A DNA stretch of 6,162 nucleotides, from positions 1,623 to 7,784 of the forward strand of contig VXXH01000383.1 in NCBI GenBank assembly GCA_009835515.1, given 5' to 3'. Within the stretch, counting starts at the first letter, position 1; each line of letters begins with the position of its first letter. Source of the stretch: Candidatus Poribacteria bacterium (GTDB lineage Bacteria > Poribacteria > WGA-4E > WGA-3G). The translations under genes were made by a program, and so were the position numbers. Shown one piece after another: positions 1-5,063 of the stretch. The notes below the pieces were generated by a model. That model was not told the origin of the DNA. It did no database searches and saw only the letters and a list, made by a program, of their open reading frames with translations.

Positions 1-162
1 GTTTAGCTCATTTTTGGAATCGGATTGGTCGTTTATAGATTCATCGCGAAATGCAGCCTCATCTTCGGCAATAGCTTCATCTTCTGTCTGATTTTCGTAA
101 TAATCAATGACACTTTGCACACGCTCAGCATCCCAGCCAGGGGGAAATTTATTTTCTTTCAT
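1..162 (-). CDS. Antitoxin-like small acidic protein, partial (C-terminus beyond window)
   Basis: A 54-codon open frame starts at 162 and runs off the left edge without a stop. It begins MKENKFPPGWD and continues with a very acidic stretch (QTEDEAIAEDEAAF). The start codon overlaps the stop of the upstream toxin-like gene in an ATGA, and an AAGGAGAG ribosome binding site lies seven bases upstream inside that gene, so the two are probably translationally coupled. The opening K-x-N-K-F-P-P-G-W-D and the following VQSVIDYYENQTEDEA block are nearly identical to the gene at 600-806. From memory, small proteins of this type occur beside BrnT/DUF4258-like proteins in Cyanobacteria and related phyla, and the small acidic partner encoded second fits an antitoxin role. 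The DNA-binding region, if any, is not visible. The gene call is secure; the antitoxin role is inferred from size, charge and neighbour. Confidence 0.72.
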   Translation of the reverse strand, partial: MKENKFPPGWDAERVQSVIDYYENQTEDEAIAEDEAAFRDESINDQSDSKNELN

Positions 163-446
163 GGTCTGCCTCTCCTTCGTTGTCGTCGGCGGTAAGCCGT
201 TAAAGGTTTTCCTGTCAATTCATAAGCCGTAAGCACAAAAACACTATCAGGTTTCGGATCTCGAAGATAAATGACTCGTAAGTAACGTCCCGTTCTTGTT
301 TGGCCAATGGCAACTCTTGAGTTACCACGACCTGCCCTATCTTCGCCAGGATTTAGCAAAACATCTTCAACTTCATCCTCGTCAACATTATGGTTATAAA
401 TATGAGGCAAGCCAGTGTCTCGATCGGTGTTAAGGCGGATATTCAT
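159..446 (-). CDS. Small basic toxin-like protein (RelE/BrnT/DUF4258-like)
   Basis: A 95-residue protein with a histidine-containing N-terminus (GLPHIYNHNVDEDEVEDVL, residues 12-30), a predicted helix, then beta-strand-like segments GRYLRVIYL (53-61) and SVFVLTAYEL (68-77), and an arginine-rich tail (RRRQRRRGR, 86-94). The layout of a helix, 'VL.NP', 'R.G...G.T..GR.LRV.Y' and a terminal 'V.TAYE.T' is what I associate with small RelE-superfamily proteins such as BrnT or DUF4258, which act as ribosome-associated or free-RNA nucleases in type II toxin-antitoxin systems. The start is supported by an AAGGAA ribosome binding site at 453-458, seven bases before ATG. The stop overlaps the start of the acidic partner (ATGA), giving toxin-first order as in brnTA. 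No catalytic residues can be assigned with certainty. I see no clear promoter in the 150 bases upstream. The toxin role is inference; the protein could be a non-toxic relative. Confidence 0.75.
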   Translation of the reverse strand: MNIRLNTDRDTGLPHIYNHNVDEDEVEDVLLNPGEDRAGRGNSRVAIGQTRTGRYLRVIYLRDPKPDSVFVLTAYELTGKPLTAYRRRQRRRGRP

Positions 447-599
447 TTACTGTTCCTTGAATTAGTATCCGAGATCCGCTTCCTCAAATAGGAGAATCAA
501 GATAATCTAACTCACGTTTTTTGTAGTAAGCGTTGCCGCGATTGTAATATGACTCGGTATCTTAGGTTTGTGCGTTACCACTTCACTATCTCCGTTTTC

Positions 600-806
600 T
601 CATTCACTATCAACTAAGGCTCCAAGGATCCACTCACATACGGCGGGCCCCAATTCCGTAAGAACTTCCATCAACATGCCGAATTCATTCTGCGATGCAG
701 TTTCATCCTCGGCAACGGCTTCATCTTCTGTCTGATTCTCGTAATAATCAATGACACTTTGCACACCTTCCTCATCCCAGCCAGGGGGGAATTTATTCTG
801 TTTCAT
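600..806 (-). CDS. Antitoxin-like small acidic protein, solitary paralogue
   Basis: A 68-residue protein beginning MKQNKFPPGWDEE, a close paralogue of the partial gene at 1-162: bases 695-819 match 51-175 at 110 of 125 positions without gaps. Central residues are strongly acidic (QTEDEAVAEDE), and the C-terminal part (LMEVLTELGPAVCEWI) looks like the short M-E-V-x-x-E-L-x-P-x-V-x-x-x-I block that I associate from memory with this antitoxin-like family. An in-frame ATG at 824 would add six residues, but the start at 806 is preferred: it aligns with the paralogue and has GGAGAG seven bases upstream. Unlike the paralogue there is no toxin-like gene immediately upstream; a different small gene ends at 828, only 21 bases away, so the two are probably co-transcribed. 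It may be an orphan antitoxin or a remnant. Function is inferred only. Confidence 0.65.
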   Translation of the reverse strand: MKQNKFPPGWDEEGVQSVIDYYENQTEDEAVAEDETASQNEFGMLMEVLTELGPAVCEWILGALVDSE

Positions 807-813
807 CGTCTGA

Positions 814-819
814 CTCTCC
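814..819 (-). promoter_or_regulatory. Ribosome binding site deciding the start at 806
   Basis: GGAGAG on the minus strand, seven bases before the ATG at 806. The same hexamer at the same spacing precedes the paralogue's start at 162 (bases 170-175), so the homologous block includes the ribosome binding site. An alternative in-frame ATG at 824 would place this site inside the coding region and has no comparable site of its own. Confidence 0.6.
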
Positions 820-827
820 ATCATTCG

Positions 828-1232
828 CTAATCGTGTGGATCGGTTATTGGCATCTGCTCAGCCTGTGCCAAACTAATATCATTATCTGACTGGGGCTGC
901 CGCTTGCCAATAGGTTGATCACTATTGCGTTGTTTGAAATGCTGCGTGATGAACCGCAACAACCCGTAAGCACCAAGGTCATCGGCAAGGATTTTAAGCC
1001 CGAGTTCATAGACCTCAATATCGGTGAGTTCTAATAAACCACTTCGCCACGCGGCAATTCTTTCAGCTTTAACGCGTTCTTCCTTTGCTTGCAACACTTT
1101 TGTCTCTTGAATCTGCTTTGCGATCGTGAGGATATCCGGGTCATCAGCTAGCCATTTATGTCGCTCAGCAGTGTAATCATAGTCGCGTGGTTTGCATTTC
1201 TGCAGAAACTGCGTGGTATACGTCGGACCCAT
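828..1232 (-). CDS. Hypothetical 134-residue protein, 5'-truncated by a frameshift
   Basis: The intact frame encodes 134 residues and is rich in charged residues. Two related blocks are visible. The first, residues 1-45, contains MGPTYTTQFLQ and YDYTAERHKWLADD. After a lysine/glutamate-rich linker predicted to be helical (about 45-63), the second (about 64-100) reads LLELTDIEVYELGLK, then LGAYGLLRFITQHF. The start of the second block matches the sequence encoded just upstream in another frame (DILEVTDPEIYEL, 1297-1256), so the original protein apparently had two tandem copies of one domain, and the ATG at 1232 is an internal methionine. From memory this 'E(I/V)YELGLK..L....G..G..RFL' plus 'YT.ERH.WL' pattern belongs to an uncharacterised small family found near toxin-antitoxin genes in Cyanobacteria. 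No good ribosome binding site precedes 1232. It may be expressed poorly or not at all. Function unknown. Confidence 0.55.
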   Translation of the reverse strand: MGPTYTTQFLQKCKPRDYDYTAERHKWLADDPDILTIAKQIQETKVLQAKEERVKAERIAAWRSGLLELTDIEVYELGLKILADDLGAYGLLRFITQHFKQRNSDQPIGKRQPQSDNDISLAQAEQMPITDPHD

Positions 1233-1297
1233 TTGCTCTGTAAGTTTTTAGTCCGAAGTTCATAAATCTCAGGATCTGTCACCTCTAAGATGTCCAT
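1233..1297 (-). pseudogene. Frameshifted 5' end of the gene at 828-1232
   Basis: Reading from ATG at 1297 gives MDILEVTDPEIYEL, which closely matches the internal LLELTDIEVYELGLK of the downstream frame. It then goes out of frame: the next codons give RTKNLQSKWVR, whereas the expected continuation ELGLKTL...MGPTY is split over other frames. The ATG at 1297 and the ATG at 1232 are 65 bases apart, one short of a multiple of three. The lesion lies between about 1236 and 1258 and is best explained by an extra T near 1256 plus a two-base loss in the A/T-rich run after it (inference). A GGAG ribosome binding site sits at 1305-1308, seven bases before the ATG, and a strong promoter lies further upstream, so this is the ancestral start. 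Confidence 0.6.
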
Positions 1298-1383
1298 TCT
1301 CTGTCTCCGGGAACCATGTATATGGCATATCCGTTTTCACATTTACATCCAAACCCTATTTGCTGGATAATTACCTACACGCG

Positions 1384-1396
1384 ATTATACCATAAT
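1384..1396. promoter_or_regulatory. Possible operator dyad over the -10 box
   Basis: ATTAT-ACC-ATAAT is a perfect 5-base inverted repeat with a 3-base centre that includes the minus-strand -10 hexamer. A repressor bound here would block the promoter directly, as in autoregulated toxin-antitoxin operons. The arms are short and A/T only, so chance occurrence is possible. Confidence 0.25.
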
Positions 1397-1413
1397 ACAC
1401 GTTGAAATCGCAA
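1384..1413 (-). promoter_or_regulatory. Extended -10 sigma-70-type promoter for the small-gene cluster
   Basis: On the minus strand a perfect TATAAT (1384-1389) is preceded by TGG, making an extended -10 element, and by TTGCGA (1408-1413) as a four-of-six -35 box at 18-base spacing. Transcription would begin near 1377, giving a leader of about 80 bases before the ribosome binding site at 1305-1308 and the ancestral ATG at 1297. It points at the frameshifted gene and the solitary antitoxin-like gene behind it. Confidence 0.5.
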
Positions 1414-1484
1414 ATTGTTTCTGATAGACACAGAGCCATTCAGTTTTAAGAAATTATGGAGTTTCTCGTCCTTTTTCAGGATCC

Positions 1485-1506
1485 GGTGCGGTTAGGAAAC
1501 CGCACC
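1485..1506. repeat. GC-rich palindromic repeat (REP-like)
   Basis: GGTGCGGTT (1485-1493), a four-base AGGA loop, and AACCGCACC (1498-1506) form a perfect 9-base-pair stem. It is not followed by a T-run on either strand, so it is not a classic intrinsic terminator. I recall similar 'ggtgcggtt..aaccgcacc' palindromes scattered between genes in Poribacteria, which suggests a dispersed REP/MITE-like element; only one copy is in this window, so the repeat nature cannot be shown here. It could also protect transcript ends or slow read-through between the divergent genes. Confidence 0.5.
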
Positions 1507-1581
1507 TACTGGGCCTGGGGGTCTAAAATTGAACGAAAAAACCGAAAACTAAATAGCCCTGCTGATAGGCAAAACATAAAT

Positions 1582-1610
1582 TTCACGAACACATAAAAAT
1601 ATGATATACT
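1582..1610 (+). promoter_or_regulatory. Extended -10 promoter for the 630-residue gene
   Basis: TTCACG (1582-1587, four of six matches to the -35 consensus) is separated by 17 bases from TATACT (1605-1610), which is preceded by TGA, giving an extended -10. Transcription would start near 1617, leaving a leader of about 45 bases with an AGGAG ribosome binding site at 1648-1652. Confidence 0.5.
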
Positions 1611-1662
1611 ACAACCAACTGCAACCTAAAGACTTCATACTTCTATTAGGAGCAAAGAGACG

Positions 1663-3555
1663 ATGTTCCCAACGATTGAAGCACAGACACAACTCCAGAC
1701 CGCACCAACGTGGGCAGTCCTTGAACGTGAACTGATTAATAAAATCAATGACGCGGCTCCGCAGGCTTTGAAGAGATACACACGTCCAGATGGAACGTTG
1801 TATTGGCCAACACATCCAGATTTTCAGAGCATTGACGGACTTGATGATGCTTATGAGAGTTTCCATAACTGGCCCCTCTTTTATATGCTCGGTGGCGATG
1901 CGCAATTCTTGATTGACGCAGACACGGAATTCGATGTTATCACAAACGATATGGCGCGCTATGATTCCGGTCACGGTTACCCGATGGTGGTGAAAGAATA
2001 CCAACCCGGTTATGACTGGTTTCATCAAGGCGAAGGGAACTACCTCTTTTACATGCTCTGCATGGCAGACCCGTCAAACGCTAAGCACCTGGAACGGACG
2101 AAACGGTTTGCTGGGTTCTTCATGAACGAAGACCCGGACGCACAAAACTATGATGCAGAACATAAAATTATCAAGTGCGCTATGAATGGGAGTAAGGGAC
2201 CAGCGTTTTGGGCTTTGGCAGGACACCCGTTTTGGCCCTGGGACGGTTACAACATGCCGTTTTACGATATACCGGGAGGCAGGAGCCATGAAGCTGTCAG
2301 GGAAAATGAGGAACTGCGCACGCGCATGGGACAACGCATCCGTGAACGGCAAGGCGCAGGAGACACAATCGTCAACCTCGCTGCTACGACGCTTGCCACC
2401 AATGCATATTTATTGACTGGTGAAGAAAAATACAAAGCGTGGGTACAGGAATATGTTGATGCCTGGATAGAACGTACAGCGGAAAACGGTGGTATCGTCC
2501 CGGACAATGTCGGACTCTCAGGTAAGGTTGGTGAACATATAGACGGTAAATGGTATGGCTCTTACTACGGATGGAGTTGGCCGCATGGTTGGCATAGCGT
2601 TGGGCAAGCGGTAGGTATCGCTGTGCAGAATGCGATGTTGCTCTGGCGAGATTTAGCGTATCTCGATTTTCCGCGCTCACAGATTGATGTTTTAATTCAA
2701 CGCGGTATTGAGAAGGATGATCTGCTTTACGTTCCACAGAAGTACGGGGATCCGGGTAAGGTTAACTACGTCCCGGGGGCGTGGTTACAATACCCGATTA
2801 CAAACGAGGATGGAACGGCTCTGCAAGCAGACGGTTGGTTTGAATTCATGCCGATGCACGCCTCAGATGTCGCGCATCTATGGGCAATGTCAATGGCTTC
2901 ATCGGATCAAGAACGCGCATCGAAAATCTCGAAAAAGACGGGATCGAAATTCGACATCAACGCGTGGCATCATATCAAGGATAGCGGTGGACACGACGGT
3001 GCGTGGTTGGCGTATATGCGGGGTGAATATCCCGAATACCCGGCAGCAATCCTTAACCACAACCTTTCCCAAGTTCAGGCACGGCTCGACTTCATGGCAA
3101 ACGATGATGAAGATCCAGCAAACTATGGGGATGCCTATTTCCAGCGGCGCAACCCCGTTACATGTGAAGGCCTCGTTCAGCTCACGTGTGGTGGTCCGTT
3201 GCCGCATTACAACGGCGGTTTACTCGTGGCACGGGTGCGGCACTTTGACGCACAGCAGAAACGACCCGGACTCCCACCGGATGTCGGGGCATTGGTTACC
3301 AAGCTGACAGCGGATACAACGGAATTGCAGCTTGTCAATCTTAATAAAACAACATCAAGAGAGGTTATTATGCAGGCAGGTGCGATGGGTGAGCATAACT
3401 TCACTTCAACACGCGTCAATACCGGTGAGACGGTGCAAACAGTTCCAGTCAATGGTATGTATCTCCGCGTCCAACTGCCTCCGAATACAGAGATTGATTT
3501 GGAATTGGGGATGGAGCGTTTTGTGAATGCACCGTCATACAAGCATCCGTGGTAA
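1663..3555 (+). CDS. Uncharacterised 630-residue protein, possible helical-toroid carbohydrate-active enzyme
   Basis: I do not recognise this protein as a named family. The start is supported by AGGAG ten bases upstream and a promoter at 1582-1610. No signal peptide or membrane segment is seen, so it is probably cytoplasmic. Residues 15-480 are rich in Trp, Tyr, Gly and Asp with repeated helix-like stretches, for example EGNYLFYML (124-132), VNLAATTLATNAYLLTGEEK (237-256) and GQAVGIAVQNAMLLWRD (314-330). Between them are aromatic loops with acidic residues: DGLDDAYESFHNWP (58-71), HPFWPWDGYNMPFYD (188-202), NGGIVPDNVG (275-284) and WYGSYYGWSWPHGW (297-310). This alternation resembles six-hairpin (alpha/alpha)6 glycosidases and lyases. 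About residues 540-617 form a beta-rich C-terminal domain (TELQLVNLN, GMYLRVQLP, EIDLELGM), also common in such enzymes. No catalytic pair can be assigned. It stands alone on its strand, convergent with mmsA, 22 bases apart. A sugar-related enzyme is inference only; the gene itself is certain. Confidence 0.9.
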   Translation: MFPTIEAQTQLQTAPTWAVLERELINKINDAAPQALKRYTRPDGTLYWPTHPDFQSIDGLDDAYESFHNWPLFYMLGGDAQFLIDADTEFDVITNDMARYDSGHGYPMVVKEYQPGYDWFHQGEGNYLFYMLCMADPSNAKHLERTKRFAGFFMNEDPDAQNYDAEHKIIKCAMNGSKGPAFWALAGHPFWPWDGYNMPFYDIPGGRSHEAVRENEELRTRMGQRIRERQGAGDTIVNLAATTLATNAYLLTGEEKYKAWVQEYVDAWIERTAENGGIVPDNVGLSGKVGEHIDGKWYGSYYGWSWPHGWHSVGQAVGIAVQNAMLLWRDLAYLDFPRSQIDVLIQRGIEKDDLLYVPQKYGDPGKVNYVPGAWLQYPITNEDGTALQADGWFEFMPMHASDVAHLWAMSMASSDQERASKISKKTGSKFDINAWHHIKDSGGHDGAWLAYMRGEYPEYPAAILNHNLSQVQARLDFMANDDEDPANYGDAYFQRRNPVTCEGLVQLTCGGPLPHYNGGLLVARVRHFDAQQKRPGLPPDVGALVTKLTADTTELQLVNLNKTTSREVIMQAGAMGEHNFTSTRVNTGETVQTVPVNGMYLRVQLPPNTEIDLELGMERFVNAPSYKHPW

Positions 3556-3577
3556 ACCATGCCAGTGAAAAGCGGCG

Positions 3578-5038
3578 TTACGCCCAGCGTTCAACGACGA
3601 CTTTCTTCTGCGTGAAGAAATCTACAGCATCCCAGCTCTGACCGTGGAGGTCTCCAAAGAAACTATCCTTCCAACCACTGAACGGGAAGAACGCCATCGG
3701 GGCAGCGACCCCGATATTAATGCCGATATTTCCGATCTCCGCTTCATAGCGAAACTTTCGGGCAGACGCGCCGCTACTCGTAAACAGACACGCCATATTG
3801 CCGTAGCTGCCGCTATTGATAAGCGCGATCGCATCGTCAATCGTTTCAACATGGATAAGCCCTAAAACGGGTCCGAAGATTTCCGTCTTGGCGATCTCGC
3901 CTTCCGGGTTAAGCCCGTTGAGGATCGTCGGGCGGATGAAATTACCGTTTTCACCACCGGAGATGCTCGGATACCTACCATCAACGAGGATCTGTGCGCC
4001 TTCATCTGTGCCTGCCTGAATGAGTCCCTCAATTCGCTTTCTGCTTTCGGCAGTGATGACAGGTCCCATTTCAACCCCTTCCTCCAATCCGTTTCCGACA
4101 ACTCGATCCGTAGCAGTGTCAGCGATGGCTTCTGTAAACCAATTGCGTGCGCCCCCGACAGTCAGTGCGAGGGATGCAGCGAGACACCGCTGACCGGCAC
4201 ACCCAAACGCGCTCTCCGTTGTCGCGTTGACAGTGAACTGCGGCTCAGCATCAGGAAGAATAATTAGCGGATTTTTCGCGCCGCCTTGACACTGGACGCG
4301 TTTCCCGTTAGCGGCGGCTTTCGCATAGATGGCTTTTGCAGTCTCAGTGGCACCGACAAAACTTATGCCGCGGATATCCGGATGTGTCAAGATGGCATCT
4401 ACCGTCTCGCGTCCACCATTAACGAGGTTAACCACACCTTTCGGCAGCCCTGTCTGCTCAAGCAGTTGGAACACCTTTTGCATCGTGAGCGGTACTTTTT
4501 CGGAGGGTTTGACGATGTAGGTGTTACCACAAGCGATTGCATACGGTAAAAACCAGAAGGTAATCATTCCGGGAAAGTTAAAAGGCGCGATTGCAGCACA
4601 TACGCCAACAGGTTGACGAATCATAAATTCATCAATACCGGTGGCGATATCCTCTAAGTTCGTGCCTTGCATGAGCGTCGGGATCCCGCACGCCACCTCA
4701 ACGTTTTCAATGGCGCGTCGCATTTCACCCTTTGCCTCGTCAAGCGTCTTCCCACACTCCAAGGTAATCGTTCTCGCGATGTCGTCAATATTTTCTTCCA
4801 AGAGATTTTTTAAGGCAAAGAGGTATTGAATGCGTTGGACGGGTGGGGTACGTCGCCATTCGTGGAGCGCAGCGGCGGCAGCAGTGGCGGCTTGATGCAC
4901 TTCCTCAGCAGGTGAAAGTGGGACGTGGGCAAGGACGTCCCCAGTTGCGGGGTGCGTCGCATCCTTGAGTTCGTCCGTCGCGGCGTTTTGCCACGTGCTA
5001 TCAATATAGTTTGATAGCGGTGTTTGGACTTCAGGCAT
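3578..5038 (-). CDS. mmsA: CoA-acylating methylmalonate-semialdehyde dehydrogenase
   Basis: A 486-residue aldehyde dehydrogenase of normal length for the family. MmsA/IolA enzymes oxidise methylmalonate semialdehyde or malonate semialdehyde with NAD+ and CoA to propionyl-CoA or acetyl-CoA, in valine, myo-inositol and pyrimidine breakdown, in the cytoplasm. Visible landmarks are the PFNFP cofactor motif (152-156), IVKPSEKVP (175-183), SFVGAT (226-231), the catalytic cysteine C285 in [16 protein letters not shown] (386-391), and the C-terminal block [17 protein letters not shown] (451-467) with [12 protein letters not shown] (474-485). The general-base glutamate of hydrolytic aldehyde dehydrogenases is absent: the equivalent region reads [10 protein letters not shown], as expected for a CoA-dependent acylating enzyme. 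The usual family motif is AKNH, here AKNP. The start is supported by GGAG (5047-5050) eight bases before ATG. It begins 25 bases after the S41 protease gene, so the two may share a transcript. Substrate preference cannot be read from the sequence. Confidence 0.92.
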   Translation of the reverse strand: MPEVQTPLSNYIDSTWQNAATDELKDATHPATGDVLAHVPLSPAEEVHQAATAAAAALHEWRRTPPVQRIQYLFALKNLLEENIDDIARTITLECGKTLDEAKGEMRRAIENVEVACGIPTLMQGTNLEDIATGIDEFMIRQPVGVCAAIAPFNFPGMITFWFLPYAIACGNTYIVKPSEKVPLTMQKVFQLLEQTGLPKGVVNLVNGGRETVDAILTHPDIRGISFVGATETAKAIYAKAAANGKRVQCQGGAKNPLIILPDAEPQFTVNATTESAFGCAGQRCLAASLALTVGGARNWFTEAIADTATDRVVGNGLEEGVEMGPVITAESRKRIEGLIQAGTDEGAQILVDGRYPSISGGENGNFIRPTILNGLNPEGEIAKTEIFGPVLGLIHVETIDDAIALINSGSYGNMACLFTSSGASARKFRYEAEIGNIGINIGVAAPMAFFPFSGWKDSFFGDLHGQSWDAVDFFTQKKVVVERWA

Positions 5039-5063
5039 CAGCTTATCTCCATTAATTTTGGCA

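Larger units (their letters stand above)
1298..1662. other. Gene-free divergent intergenic region
   Basis: Between the divergent starts at 1297 (minus) and 1663 (plus) I find no credible coding frame. From left to right the stretch holds the minus-strand ribosome binding site (1305-1308), a minus-strand promoter with a dyad (1384-1413), a GC-rich palindrome (1485-1506), and a plus-strand promoter (1582-1610) with its ribosome binding site (1648-1652). The segment around 1441-1480 and 1515-1580 is A/T-rich without recognisable signals. Confidence 0.6.

Noticed and set aside
447..599. Promoter for the toxin-like gene at 159-446
   Set aside because: Only weak A/T-rich -10-like stretches are present, without a convincing -35 partner; transcription may come from the upstream promoter at 1384-1413.
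807..824. Longer start at 824 for the solitary antitoxin-like gene
   Set aside because: The paralogue starts at the position equivalent to 806, and GGAGAG lies at proper spacing before 806 only.
1485..1506. Palindrome as a rho-independent terminator
   Set aside because: No T-run follows the stem on either strand, and it sits between two divergent promoters rather than after a gene.
1609..2028. Minus-strand 139-residue open frame overlapping the start of the 630-residue gene
   Set aside because: It lies opposite a gene with a promoter, ribosome binding site and coherent protein, and its translation shows no domain-like character; it is a frame shadow.
2708..3307. Plus-strand 199-residue open frame inside the 630-residue gene
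   Set aside because: It is wholly nested in another frame, arginine/serine-rich and low in hydrophobic order, typical of a shifted reading of the real gene.
3556..3577. Bidirectional terminator between the convergent genes
   Set aside because: The 22-base gap holds no stable inverted repeat or T-run that I can see.
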